From Arthrobacter tumbae (GTDB lineage Bacteria > Actinomycetota > Actinomycetes > Actinomycetales > Micrococcaceae), in the NCBI RefSeq assembly GCF_016907495.1, contig NZ_JAFBCC010000001.1, positions 3,100,001-3,164,000 on the forward strand: a DNA stretch of 64,000 bases. Reading direction: 5' to 3'. Of the stretch, positions 1-13,125 are shown piece by piece (positions within the stretch are counted from its first letter, which is position 1; every line of letters begins with the position of its first letter). A model generated the notes under the pieces. That model was not told the origin of the DNA. It saw only the letters and a program-made list of their open reading frames with translations, and ran no database searches. Made by a program: the position numbers and the translations under genes.

Positions 1-671
1 ATCACTTCCGAGTTCAAGGGCGGCCTGCGCGTCACCACCCCGGAAGCCATGGACGTTGTCCGCATGGTGCTGACCGGCCAGGTGAGCCGGGAACTGGTCG
101 GCCTCATCAACTCCCACGGACCCTATGCCGTTGGTCTCTCCGGTGAGGATGGGGGCCTGCTCCGGGCCGTCCGCACCGGCACCGTGGTTGACGGCGAGGA
201 AGTGGACCTCGGGCTGGTCGGTGAAGTGGTCGGAGTCAACCCGGCCGCAATCCTCGACATCCTCGAAGCAGGCCGCATCCCGGTCATCTCCACGGTGGCA
301 CCGGAGATCGACTCCACGGGCAGCGGAACGGGACAGGTCCTCAACGTCAATGCCGACACCGCCGCCGCAGCACTCGCCGAAGCGCTCGGTGCGTCGAAGC
401 TCGTCATCCTTACCGACGTCGAAGGTCTCTACTCCAACTGGCCGGACCGCACCAGCCTCATTTCCTCACTGACGGCTGCCGATCTGCGCGGTCTCCTGCC
501 CGAACTCGAGTCGGGAATGATTCCCAAGATGACCGCCTGCCTCAAGGCCGTCGACGGGGGAGTGGAGCGGGCGCACATCGTCGACGGACGGCTGCCGCAC
601 TCGATGCTGCTTGAAATTTTCACGGCCGCCGGAATAGGAACACAGGTAGTGCCGGACGAGGAGGGAGCACT

Positions 672-675
<4 letters not shown>
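1..675 (+). CDS. argB: Acetylglutamate kinase, 5' end cut by window
   Basis: Phosphorylates N-acetyl-L-glutamate, the second step of arginine synthesis, in the cytoplasm. The frame is open from base 1, so the N-terminal part (roughly 75-90 residues of a family of about 300) lies outside the window. The 224 visible codons carry the C-terminal half of the amino-acid kinase fold: the stretch [17 protein letters not shown], then [11 protein letters not shown], which is typical of the nucleotide-binding part of ArgB, and the Gly-Met-Ile-Pro-Lys-Met segment before the end. The stop codon overlaps the GTG start of argD, so the two are translationally coupled. The gene order argB-argD-argF-argR-argG-argH supports the call; argC and argJ would be expected upstream. 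Confidence 0.97.
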
Positions 676-3447
<2,772 letters not shown>

Positions 3448-3506
3448 ATACCCGATTTTCTGAACACCACCGAACCAACCCACAACACACAAGAGGAGCT
3501 ACCCAA

Positions 3507-4709
3507 GTGACTGAACGCATTGTCCTCGCCTACTCAGGCGGACTGGATACGTCCGTGGCCATCGGCTGGATCGCCGAAGCAACCGGAGCGGAAGTGGTGG
3601 CTGTCGCCGTCGACGTCGGACAGGGCGGTGAATCGCTCGAGACCATCCGCCAGCGTGCACTGGGTTGCGGCGCTGTCGAAGCCTACGTGGCGGACGCACG
3701 TGATGAGTTCGCGAACGAGTACTGCATGCCCACCCTGCGAGCTAACGCGCTCTACATGGACTCGTATCCGCTGGTCTCGGCCATTTCCCGGCCGGTGATC
3801 GTGAAGCACCTCGTCGCCGCGGCGCGTGAGTTCGGTGCCTCCACCGTTGCCCACGGCTGCACCGGCAAGGGCAACGACCAGGTCCGCTTCGAGGTCGGCA
3901 TCCAGACCCTGGGCCCGGATCTGAAGTGCATCGCGCCCGTCCGCGACCTCGCCCTGACCCGCGACAAGGCCATCGCCTTCGCCGAAGAGAAGGGGCTGCC
4001 GATCGAGACCACCAAGAAGAACCCGTTCTCGATCGACCAGAACGTCTGGGGACGTGCCGTCGAGACAGGCTTCCTCGAAGACATCTGGAACGGGCCCACC
4101 AAGGACGTCTACGACTACACCGATTCCCCCGAGTTCTCACCGGCGGCCGATGAAGTGGTCATCTCCTTCCGCGAAGGCATCCCGGTGGCGATCGACGGGC
4201 ACGCCGTCACCCCGCTGCAGGCCATCGAGGAACTGAACCGCCGCGCCGGCGCCCAGGGCGTAGGCCGGATCGACATCGTCGAGGACCGCCTGGTGGGTAT
4301 CAAGAGCCGCGAAATCTACGAGGCGCCCGGAGCCATGGCACTCATCACCGCCCACCGGGAACTCGAGAACGTCACCGTTGAGCGCGAGCAGGCGCGGTTC
4401 AAGAAGACCGTCGACCAGCGCTGGACCGAGCTGGTGTATGACGGCCAGTGGTTCTCCCCGCTGAAGCGCTCGCTCGAAACCTTCATCGATGACACCCAGC
4501 GCTACGTCTCCGGGGATGTCCGGATGGAGCTGCACGGCGGGCGCGCAACCGTCACCGGGCGCCGCTCCGACGTCGGTCTCTACGACTTCAACCTGGCCAC
4601 CTACGACACGGGAGACACCTTCGACCAGTCGATGGCCCGAGGCTTCATCGAAATCTTCGGCCTGTCCTCCAAGGTGGCCTCCGGCCGCGATCAGCGCGCA
4701 GGAAGCTGA
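3507..4709 (+). CDS. argG: Argininosuccinate synthase
   Basis: ATP-dependent ligation of citrulline and aspartate. The N-terminal PP-loop motif [14 protein letters not shown] (residues 8-21) binds ATP, and the [14 protein letters not shown] segment near residue 116 is the citrulline/aspartate site typical of ArgG. The length of 400 residues fits the short bacterial form. GTG at 3507 is supported by an AGAGGAG ribosome site about 8 bases upstream. A 59-base gap separates it from argR, so it may have its own promoter while staying in the same transcription direction. Confidence 0.97.
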   Translation: MTERIVLAYSGGLDTSVAIGWIAEATGAEVVAVAVDVGQGGESLETIRQRALGCGAVEAYVADARDEFANEYCMPTLRANALYMDSYPLVSAISRPVIVKHLVAAAREFGASTVAHGCTGKGNDQVRFEVGIQTLGPDLKCIAPVRDLALTRDKAIAFAEEKGLPIETTKKNPFSIDQNVWGRAVETGFLEDIWNGPTKDVYDYTDSPEFSPAADEVVISFREGIPVAIDGHAVTPLQAIEELNRRAGAQGVGRIDIVEDRLVGIKSREIYEAPGAMALITAHRELENVTVEREQARFKKTVDQRWTELVYDGQWFSPLKRSLETFIDDTQRYVSGDVRMELHGGRATVTGRRSDVGLYDFNLATYDTGDTFDQSMARGFIEIFGLSSKVASGRDQRAGS

Positions 4710-6149
<1,440 letters not shown>

Positions 6150-6155
6150 TCCAGG

Positions 6156-6175
6156 AACAGAACAGAACAGAACAG
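6156..6175. repeat. AACAG pentanucleotide x4
   Basis: Four perfect tandem AACAG units directly after the argH stop codon, followed by a fifth imperfect unit (CAACAG). It is A-rich against the high-GC background. It is not inside a coding frame and could vary by slippage; no function is evident. Confidence 0.9.
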
Positions 6176-6203
6176 CAACAGCACGCGAGGGGTTGCGGGT
6201 ATT

Positions 6204-6235
6204 CTCGGGACAAGCCGCCCGATCCCAATCCCGAG
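6204..6235 (+). promoter_or_regulatory. Hairpin masking the ribosome site of the MDMPI gene
   Basis: CTCGGGA at 6204-6210 is the exact reverse complement of TCCCGAG at 6229-6235, with an 18-base loop. The right arm contains the GAG of the ribosome-binding site, and the ATG follows at 6237. If it folds in the mRNA it would hide the start. Seven pairs with a long loop in GC-rich DNA can occur by chance. Confidence 0.35.
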
Positions 6236-6236
6236 G

Positions 6237-7010
6237 ATGCCCGTGAACACGTCGCAGCAGGAAGCACTCCAGAACGATCCCCGGAATCTTCCGGAACGGC
6301 TTGCCGACGCCGGCCGGGAGCTGCTGGCAACAGCAGCCGGGCTCGACGACGATGCCCTCGCGGCGCCGTCGGTCCTTCCCGGCTGGAGCCGCGGCTTCGT
6401 CCTGGCACACGTCGAGGGCGTGTGCCGGGCCATGACGCGTCAGCTCGAATACGCCGCCCGCGGTGAAACCGTCGACTTCTATGACGACGGGTCTGACGGT
6501 CGCAACCGGGACATCGAGCGGCGGGCACAGCGCGCCACAGAAGAGCAGCTTCACAGCCTGACCGACGCCGTCAGCACCGCCGTGGCGGTCTTCGCCGGAG
6601 TGACCGGCAGCGAGTGGACCACCCGCATCTCCTACCGGGACGGCACCGTTCGCGACGGTGCGCTCGCGCTCTGGCGGGAACTGGTCATTCACGCCTCCGA
6701 CCTCGGCCTCCGGCGCACCTCCCTCGACTGGGACAACGCCTTCTGCCACTACCTCTTCGAATTCCTTGAAGCACGCATTCCCGCAGGGACGGCAATCAAG
6801 CTCCAGCCGCTGGGCGAGCAGCCGCGCACCCTCCTCAGCGGTTCGGGAACTCCGGCGCGCACCGTCGTCGTCACCGGCCTCCTCCAGGACATCGCCGCCT
6901 GGCTGGCCGGGCGGCAGCCGTTGGGCGGGTTGAACGCGACCGCCGCGGCGGACGGCGTCGACCTCCCCGAGCTCCTGCCCTGGCCGTCGGCCATGGCGCC
7001 GCGAGGCTGA
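6237..7010 (+). CDS. MDMPI-family (mycothiol-dependent maleylpyruvate isomerase-like) protein
   Basis: Belongs to the DinB/MDMPI fold group common in actinobacteria. The N-terminal half (about 15-150) has the typical LPGWSRGFVLAHVEG segment, whose histidine is a metal ligand in the family. A second candidate ligand lies in ELVIHASDLGL near residue 145. The C-terminal ~80 residues resemble the MDMPI C-terminal domain. The family uses mycothiol as cofactor in characterised members, but most members, including probably this one, have no known substrate; no gentisate-pathway genes lie nearby. The ATG at 6237 follows a GAGG. The 257 residues are normal for the family. Confidence 0.8.
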   Translation: MPVNTSQQEALQNDPRNLPERLADAGRELLATAAGLDDDALAAPSVLPGWSRGFVLAHVEGVCRAMTRQLEYAARGETVDFYDDGSDGRNRDIERRAQRATEEQLHSLTDAVSTAVAVFAGVTGSEWTTRISYRDGTVRDGALALWRELVIHASDLGLRRTSLDWDNAFCHYLFEFLEARIPAGTAIKLQPLGEQPRTLLSGSGTPARTVVVTGLLQDIAAWLAGRQPLGGLNATAAADGVDLPELLPWPSAMAPRG

Positions 7011-7148
7011 CCGCCGCGCTGCTCGCCGCGGCTTCTGAAAGATCCTGATCCGTGCCGGGCAGCCCTTATCAGCCGCCCTGCACTGCGCTAAGTTGGGAAC
7101 CACCCGAACAGGAATACCGCAGGTGCAGGACGAGCAAAGGCAGACGCC

Positions 7149-8015
7149 ATGACGTCGGATGTTGATCGATCAGCGGCCCATCCCGTGGTGCCGCGTGGGC
7201 GCATCGAGCGGCTCAGCGACGGCTACGTGCTGGCCTTCGACCGGCAGTTCGACTATCCGCGCTCGTACATCTGGAACCTGCTGACGAACCCGGACAAGGT
7301 GCGCCTGTGGCTGGGAGAGCTGGCCGGCAACTGGGAACTGGGCAAGGAATACTCGCTGGACATGGGCGGCGGAGCCACCACGGGCACTGTGCTTCAGCTC
7401 AATCCGCCCACGAGTCTCCAGATCACCTGGGATGATGCGCTGGGTCTCGAATCGATTCTTGAATGGCGCGTGCTGGAGTGCGACGGCGGCGCCCTGCTGC
7501 AATTGCGGGCGCGTTCGGAAACACCGGACTTCCTGACCGAGGGAGCCGCGGGCTGGCAACAGATCCTTGCCGCGCTGGAGGACGTCGCCGCCGGCCGGGA
7601 GCCGGCACCAGGTGTTGATTGGGCGGCACTGCGGGACGCCTATGCCGAAGAGTTCAACCTCTCCAACACGATGGGCTGGCTGGAAACGTACGACGGCGTC
7701 ACCATGGTCCATTTCGACCGTCGCCTCCCTTCCACCTTGCCGCTCGTGAAGGATGCAATCACTGCGGATCCCGAACAACAGCCGAGGGTCGAGCAGGCTG
7801 AAGTCGATTTCACCGCCGACGGCGGCGTTACCCGGGTGGCCGTTCGGCACGTCCTGGAAGACCCGGACGAGGCACCCTCCCTGCTGGCGCAGTGGCACGC
7901 CCATCTGGATGCTGTTGCGGTCTCGGTGGGCGGCGACCAGCCGCATACGAGCATGCGCAAGATGCACGCGCTTGAAGATTTCTACCGCGCGACGCTCACC
8001 GGGTCAGCGGACTGA
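7149..8015 (+). CDS. SRPBCC (AHSA1-like) protein with two START-like domains
   Basis: Two related halves are visible. Residues ~15-130 contain DGYVLAFDRQFDYPRSYIW...DPKV-like sequence and LQITWDD, typical of AHSA1/polyketide-cyclase-like SRPBCC proteins. Residues ~175-288 restart with DGVTMVHFDRRLPSTLPLV. They continue with VDFTADGGVTRVAVRHVL, the same strand pattern. Such proteins bind hydrophobic ligands or act as co-chaperones; no catalytic residues can be named. Its last 34 bases overlap the convergent ogt gene. The upstream 138 bases contain no clear promoter. Function unknown. Confidence 0.75.
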   Translation: MTSDVDRSAAHPVVPRGRIERLSDGYVLAFDRQFDYPRSYIWNLLTNPDKVRLWLGELAGNWELGKEYSLDMGGGATTGTVLQLNPPTSLQITWDDALGLESILEWRVLECDGGALLQLRARSETPDFLTEGAAGWQQILAALEDVAAGREPAPGVDWAALRDAYAEEFNLSNTMGWLETYDGVTMVHFDRRLPSTLPLVKDAITADPEQQPRVEQAEVDFTADGGVTRVAVRHVLEDPDEAPSLLAQWHAHLDAVAVSVGGDQPHTSMRKMHALEDFYRATLTGSAD

Positions 8016-8512
8016 GCGGCCGCCTTCTCGCGGGCCAGCAGGCTTGTCTTGACGGCAACACCCCATCGGAACCCTCCAAGGCTTCCGTCCGTCCGGATTA
8101 CGCGGTGGCACGGAACAAAAAGCGCAGCAGCGTTGTAGGCACAGGCTCCGGCTGCGGCGCGGATGGCGGCGGGCCGGCCGACCAGGCGAGCATACTCCGA
8201 ATAGGTCACCGGCCTGCCGGGGGCGACAGTGCGCAGCACGTCCCAGGCATGGTTACGGAACGGTCCTGACAACTGCTGCACGGGGACCGCTTCGATGGCG
8301 GCGAGATCGCCGTCGTAATAGGCAGACACGGCGTCCGTGATGAACGGGAGACTGCGTACAAAGTGAACAGGTTCCACCCTCAGCGTCGGGTGGATCTGGC
8401 CGGTCACGTCGGATAGCTCAGCGGTCCAGCCGGAGGCAAGGACTGCACCGTCCCGTTCCACGACCGTGAACGGCCCGTCCGGAGTGGAGACAGTGGTGGT
8501 CTGGGTCGTCAT
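7982..8512 (-). CDS. ogt: Methylated-DNA-protein-cysteine methyltransferase
   Basis: Suicide repair enzyme that takes the methyl group from O6-methylguanine onto its own cysteine. The acceptor motif PCHRV is present with Cys135, and the preceding GACAYNAAALFVPCHRV region holds the usual Asn hinge. The family glycine-rich tail GGFRWGVAVKTSLLAREK follows. At 176 residues it is a normal length for Ogt. Its ATG overlaps the stop of the upstream Ada/AlkA gene (ATGA at 8509-8512), so both repair activities are co-translated. Its 3' end overlaps the convergent SRPBCC gene. Confidence 0.95.
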   Translation of the reverse strand: MTTQTTTVSTPDGPFTVVERDGAVLASGWTAELSDVTGQIHPTLRVEPVHFVRSLPFITDAVSAYYDGDLAAIEAVPVQQLSGPFRNHAWDVLRTVAPGRPVTYSEYARLVGRPAAIRAAAGACAYNAAALFVPCHRVIRTDGSLGGFRWGVAVKTSLLAREKAAAQSADPVSVAR

Positions 8513-10014
8513 GATGCCAGGGCCTTTCTCGGAGTGCCGGTTGATGCACGCCTCTGGAGCGGTTTACTGGAAGCCAGACGCCAGAGGTGCATGGTGGCGT
8601 AGGAACGCCAGGGACTGAACTGCTCGGACCAGGCTGCTGTTTCCCGGGCGTCGGCGGGGCGTCCGGAAAGCCGGGCGAAGCCGGCGCGGACAGCGGCGTC
8701 GTTGTCGAGGTGGATATCCGTTGCGCCCAGTACCCGCATGGCGGCGTAGCGGACGGTCCACGGCCCGATTCCCGGCAGCGGCAGGAGCTTCTCCGCCAGT
8801 TCACCGGGTGTGTCCGCCACACCGATGTTGAGGCTACCGTCGGCAAGGGCCGCTGAGACCGCCAGCAGACTCGACCGACGGCGCGCCGGTCCCTTCAGCA
8901 GCGGGCCGGCCCCATCCGCCAAGGCAGCGGCGGTGGGGAACAGCCGGGTATGACCGGGACGGCCGAGCCTTGACGGCTCGCCCAGCACGCTGAGAGTGTT
9001 CAGGATGCCGGTGGCGGCCGCTACGGTGATCTGTTGCCCGATCATGGCGCGAATCAGGATCTCCTGCGAATCCACGGCACCTGGCAGGCGGATCCCCGGG
9101 TAGTGCTGCACCCGGGCTTCCATGGCCGGATCCGCCGAGAGGACAGCGTCGATGGCTGCGGGATCAGCGTCCAGATCGAACAGCCGGCGGATGCGGGACA
9201 GCAGGACGGGCAGGTCCTTCAATTGCTCCACCGTGACGGAGACGTCAAGTCCGCGTTGCCCAGGTTCGGCCCTGAACCAGCCCTCACCTCCGGGAAGGCG
9301 GAGCAGGCGGGCATAGCTCGCCGCGTCGCCCTGCTCGATCCCGTCGATGGCGCGGGCGCGCAGGAAGGAAAAGGTGCCGTCGTCGTACGGCATGCGCGCG
9401 GGCAGCGTCAGGCTGAGGGACGTCGGGGAGTCGGCCGCCGTCGATGCATGGGAAAGGGTACGGCTGCGGTGCCGCAGCTGTGAGGGGGAGAGGTCGTAGA
9501 CCTCCTGCACCGTCTCGTTGAACTGGCGGATGCTGTTGAACCCGGAGGCGAAGGCAACGTCGGAGAGCGCCAGGTCGGTGGCGGTGAGCAACGTCCGCGC
9601 TGTTTGTGCCCGGGAGGCGCGGGCCAGCGCGAGTGGGCCGGCACCCAGTTCGTGGTGGAGGATCCGGCCAAGCTGGCGGGTTGAGTAGCCGAGCCGCAGC
9701 GCCAGACCCGGAACGCCGACGCGGTCGATCTCGCCGTCGGAAATCAGCCTCATCGCCCGCGCAGCGGTATCCGAGCGCAGGTTCCACGCCGGCGTACCGG
9801 GTACCGCTTCCGGCAGGCACCGCTTGCAGGCGCGGTATCCGGCCTCGTGTGCCGCCGCGGAGGTGGGGTAGAAGCTGACATTGGCAGGTTTCGGGGTTCG
9901 CGCCGGGCAGGACGGGCGGCAGTAAATCTTCGTCGTCGCCACGGCGGTGACGAACTGCCCGTCAAACCGGGTGTCCCGCGATTCGATCGCCCGGTACCGC
10001 TGCCAGAAGTCCAT
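8509..10014 (-). CDS. alkA: Ada-AlkA fusion: methylphosphotriester sensor plus 3-methyladenine glycosylase
   Basis: A 501-residue fusion. Residues 1-75 form the Ada zinc domain with Cys32, Cys36, Cys63 and Cys66 (YCRPSC...CKRC), where a methyl group from phosphotriesters is normally accepted. Residues 80-185 are an AraC-type helix-turn-helix (LALRLGYSTRQLGRILH; DVAFASGFNSIRQFNE). Residues 205-500 are AlkA_N plus the HhH-GPD glycosylase, with LPLPGIGPWTVRYAA and catalytic-type Asp439 in HLDNDAAV. The domain order suggests an adaptive-response activator joined to the excision enzyme. The frame stays open upstream, but MDFWQRYRAIE at 10014 is the standard family start. Coupled to ogt downstream. 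Confidence 0.94.
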   Translation of the reverse strand: MDFWQRYRAIESRDTRFDGQFVTAVATTKIYCRPSCPARTPKPANVSFYPTSAAAHEAGYRACKRCLPEAVPGTPAWNLRSDTAARAMRLISDGEIDRVGVPGLALRLGYSTRQLGRILHHELGAGPLALARASRAQTARTLLTATDLALSDVAFASGFNSIRQFNETVQEVYDLSPSQLRHRSRTLSHASTAADSPTSLSLTLPARMPYDDGTFSFLRARAIDGIEQGDAASYARLLRLPGGEGWFRAEPGQRGLDVSVTVEQLKDLPVLLSRIRRLFDLDADPAAIDAVLSADPAMEARVQHYPGIRLPGAVDSQEILIRAMIGQQITVAAATGILNTLSVLGEPSRLGRPGHTRLFPTAAALADGAGPLLKGPARRRSSLLAVSAALADGSLNIGVADTPGELAEKLLPLPGIGPWTVRYAAMRVLGATDIHLDNDAAVRAGFARLSGRPADARETAAWSEQFSPWRSYATMHLWRLASSKPLQRRASTGTPRKALAS

Positions 10015-10107
10015 GAGTCTATCCTCGCAGGCGGACCGGTGTGCTGCTGGCGGAAATCGGACACGACCGTGCACAGTGCGCCCGCCGCGTCTTGATACGG
10101 TCTTTTC

Positions 10108-10824
10108 GTGGATCCAGCACTCCAGCGCACCCGGCTTGCGCATCCGGCCATCGAGGTTGCACCGCTCCTGCTTGGAGCACACCTGACGCACGACGACGGC
10201 GCGGAGCCGGTCACGGTGCGCATCACCGAGGTGGAAGTCTATATGGGGTCGGAGGACCCGGGCTCCCATGCCTATCGCGGACAGACGGCCCGTAACGCGA
10301 CAATGTTCGGTGCGGCGGGGCACCTGTATGTGTACTTCACCTATGGCATGCACTATTGCGCCAACGTGGTCTGCGGGTGGCCAGGCAATGCCACCGGACT
10401 GCTGCTGCGGGCAGGGGAGATCGTCGGGGGAGTGCACACGGCCCGGCGCCGCCGGGGCAATCCCCGCCTGGACCGGGACCTTGCGCGCGGTCCGGCGCGC
10501 CTGGCGCAGGCTCTCGGCATCGACCGGGAGCTGGACGGCACGGATGTTTTCTCTGACCGGCTCCGGCTCGCTTTGCCGGACCATCCTGCAGATCCCCTGC
10601 GCCTGCAGACGGGCCCGCGCGTCGGCGTGAGTGGACCCGGCGGATCACCTGCCTACCCCTGGCGCTACTGGCTGGCCGGTGAAACAAGTGTCTCCGTGTA
10701 CCGGCCGGCCGCCAAACCCCGCGGCGCACGGAGAGCGGCAGATCCCGCACGTGGAACCGCTTCCCGCGAAACATCCGGCAGCGTGCGCAGCGGCGGAACG
10801 GAAATTCGCACCGAAGGGGGATAG
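10108..10824 (+). CDS. mpg: AAG/MPG-type DNA-3-methyladenine glycosylase
   Basis: Removes alkylated purines. It is a different fold from AlkA, so the locus carries two unrelated glycosylases. Visible motifs: RITEVEVYMG with the water-activating glutamate (Glu41 by comparison with the mammalian VETEAY), SHAYRGQTARNATMFG, and LYVYFTYGMHYCANVV. The last ~30 residues are Arg/Ser/Gly-rich and probably disordered. GTG at 10108 is used. It is divergent from the Ada-AlkA gene, with 93 bases between them, and lies 36 bases upstream of helD in the same direction. Confidence 0.93.
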   Translation: MDPALQRTRLAHPAIEVAPLLLGAHLTHDDGAEPVTVRITEVEVYMGSEDPGSHAYRGQTARNATMFGAAGHLYVYFTYGMHYCANVVCGWPGNATGLLLRAGEIVGGVHTARRRRGNPRLDRDLARGPARLAQALGIDRELDGTDVFSDRLRLALPDHPADPLRLQTGPRVGVSGPGGSPAYPWRYWLAGETSVSVYRPAAKPRGARRAADPARGTASRETSGSVRSGGTEIRTEGG

Positions 10825-10860
10825 AATTGACGGTCCGCCTTGGCGAGAGGGAAACGCGCA

Positions 10861-13113
10861 ATGCATGAAATGTCAGTAGCCCGGAACGAGCTGGACCACG
10901 AGCGAGGCTATGTGGCCGGCCTGTATCAACGGCTTGATGAACTGCGCGCCGAAAAGCAGCGCCAGCTCGATCAGGTGCGCCGGACAATATCCGCCGGCTC
11001 GCATCAGAACCGGTCCGAGCGCGATGCGTTCGCCACCATGTACGAGGACCGCCTCGCCCAACTGAACGCGGTGGATGACCGGTTGGTGTTCGGGCGTCTC
11101 GATCTGGACAGCGGCGAGGAACGCTACATCGGCCGCATCGGTCTGTCCACCGAGGACCTGCAGCAGCTCATGGTTGACTGGCGGGCTCCGGAAGCGGGCA
11201 CCTTCTACCAGGCCACGGCTTTCGAACGGATGGGCGTCCGCCGCCGTCGCCACCTGATCCTTTCCAAACGGGACGTCGTTGCTGTGGAGGATGATGTCCT
11301 CGACGCGTCGATGCTCACCGACGCTGACTCGCTACAGGGGGAGGGGGCGCTGCTGGCAGCGCTCAATTCCCGGCGCACCGGCCAGATGTCGGACATCGTG
11401 GGCACCATTCAGTCCGAGCAGGACCGCGTGATCCGCGCGCCGCTGCCCGGCGTCGTCGTCGTACAGGGCGGTCCCGGCACCGGCAAGACAGCCGTCGCGC
11501 TGCACCGGGCCGCCTACCTGCTCTACACGCACCGGGAGCGGTTGAAGTCGGCCGGGGTACTGCTGGTCGGGCCCACAAGCGCGTTCATGAAGTACATCGA
11601 GCGGGTGCTGCCCTCGCTGGGTGAAACCGGCGTCGTGATGGCAAGTATCGGCAGCCTGATGCCGGGCATTCAGGCCGTCCAGGAGCCGTCGGAAGAGACG
11701 GCAGAGCTCAAGGGCAGGCTGGACATGGCCGGCGTGATGAAGCAGGCGGTCGCCAACCGGCAGCGGCTACCGGCCGAGAACCGGAGGCTCAACGTCGAGG
11801 GCACCATCCTGATCCTCACCCCACGGCAGGTCCGCCGCGCCCGGGACCGCGCCCGCGCTACAGGGAAACCGCACAATGAGGCACGTACGACGTTCGTGAA
11901 GATCATGTTGCGTGAGCTCACAGAGCAGCTGACTGAGCAGCTCGAGGAATCGTCGGGGGCTGGTAACACTGCAGACCGCTCCTATCTCACCGAGGACGTG
12001 CGGACGTCGCGCGATGTGCGGATCGCGCTCAATCTCGCCTGGATGCCCATGACGCCGGAGAAGCTCCTGCGGGACCTTTTCGCCAAACCGGCCCAGCTTG
12101 AAGCGGCCGCACCCCACCTGAGCGACGCCGAGCGGCAACTGCTCTACCGCACCGAAGACGCGCCGTGGACGGAGGCGGACGTCCCGCTGCTCGATGAGGC
12201 CGCGGAACTGCTCGGCGAGCTTGACCCGTCCGCCGGACGCAACGCGGCGGAGCGGGAACAGGAGCGGCGCCGGGACCTCGCCAACGCCGAACGTGCCCTG
12301 GAGAACGTCAGCGGCACACTGGAGGATGCCGGCATTGACGGGATGCTCAGTGCAGAGGAACTCGCGGAGCACAATACGGTTGCCGAATCGAGGCTGACGG
12401 CTGCCGAGCGCGCGTCCGGTGACCGCACGTGGGCGTACGGGCACATCGTGGTCGATGAAGCGCAGGAGCTTTCTCCGATGCAGTGGAGGCTGCTCATGCG
12501 CAAATGCCCCCTCAAGTCCTTTACGATCGTCGGTGACATCGCGCAAACCAGCTCCATCGCCGGTTCCCACTCCTGGCAGCAGGCGCTCGAGCCGTTCGCG
12601 GGGGAGCGGTGGCAGCTTGAGGAGCTGACGGTCAACTACCGCACGCCGGCGCAGATTGCCGAAGCCGCAGTACGGATGGCTAACGCGGCGGGCCTCGTGG
12701 TGTCTGCCCCGAAGGCGGTCCGCGAGGGGCGGTGGGATCCGGTGATTGACCGGGTTCCGAAGCTCGAACCGGCGCTCCTGTCTGCCTTGCCGGAGGAACT
12801 TGATGCCATCGCCGAAGGTCTCCTTGCCGTCATTGCACCGGCGCGGATCGTTGAGCAGATGCGGGCCGCCGTCAGGGGGGTGTACGGCAACCGGGTCGGC
12901 AGGGGTGCGGGCGGGCTTGGCCAGGACATCGTGGTCACCACCCCGCGGGAGGCAAAAGGCCTGGAATTCGACGGCGTGGTGGTCCTGGAACCGGCCGAGA
13001 TGCTGCGGCAGGAAGCGGTCCGGGTCGGGGATCTGTATGTCGCAATGACCAGGCCGACGCAGCGTCTCCGCCTCATCTCGACGGGAGAAATTCCTGAGGG
13101 CATTGAGGGCTGA
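10861..13113 (+). CDS. helD: HelD/HelR-type RNA polymerase-associated ATPase
   Basis: UvrD/PcrA-related superfamily 1 protein of the HelD group, which removes stalled RNA polymerase from DNA and in some actinobacteria protects it from rifampicin. The N-terminal coiled-coil arm starts NELDHERGYVAGLYQRLDEL. Walker A GGPGTGKTAVALHR is near residue 205; Walker B is VDEAQELSPMQW; motif III is VGDIAQ; a late motif is TTPREAKGLEFDGVVV. At 750 residues it has the usual length. The reading frame could begin at a TTG at 10840, but ATG at 10861 has AGAGGG about 9 bases upstream and is preferred. tyrS follows 12 bases after the stop. Confidence 0.93.
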   Translation: MHEMSVARNELDHERGYVAGLYQRLDELRAEKQRQLDQVRRTISAGSHQNRSERDAFATMYEDRLAQLNAVDDRLVFGRLDLDSGEERYIGRIGLSTEDLQQLMVDWRAPEAGTFYQATAFERMGVRRRRHLILSKRDVVAVEDDVLDASMLTDADSLQGEGALLAALNSRRTGQMSDIVGTIQSEQDRVIRAPLPGVVVVQGGPGTGKTAVALHRAAYLLYTHRERLKSAGVLLVGPTSAFMKYIERVLPSLGETGVVMASIGSLMPGIQAVQEPSEETAELKGRLDMAGVMKQAVANRQRLPAENRRLNVEGTILILTPRQVRRARDRARATGKPHNEARTTFVKIMLRELTEQLTEQLEESSGAGNTADRSYLTEDVRTSRDVRIALNLAWMPMTPEKLLRDLFAKPAQLEAAAPHLSDAERQLLYRTEDAPWTEADVPLLDEAAELLGELDPSAGRNAAEREQERRRDLANAERALENVSGTLEDAGIDGMLSAEELAEHNTVAESRLTAAERASGDRTWAYGHIVVDEAQELSPMQWRLLMRKCPLKSFTIVGDIAQTSSIAGSHSWQQALEPFAGERWQLEELTVNYRTPAQIAEAAVRMANAAGLVVSAPKAVREGRWDPVIDRVPKLEPALLSALPEELDAIAEGLLAVIAPARIVEQMRAAVRGVYGNRVGRGAGGLGQDIVVTTPREAKGLEFDGVVVLEPAEMLRQEAVRVGDLYVAMTRPTQRLRLISTGEIPEGIEG

Positions 13114-13125
13114 TATTTTGAAGCA

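Noticed and set aside
13114..13125. T-box leader for tyrS
   Set aside because: Only 12 bases separate helD and tyrS, so there is no room for one.
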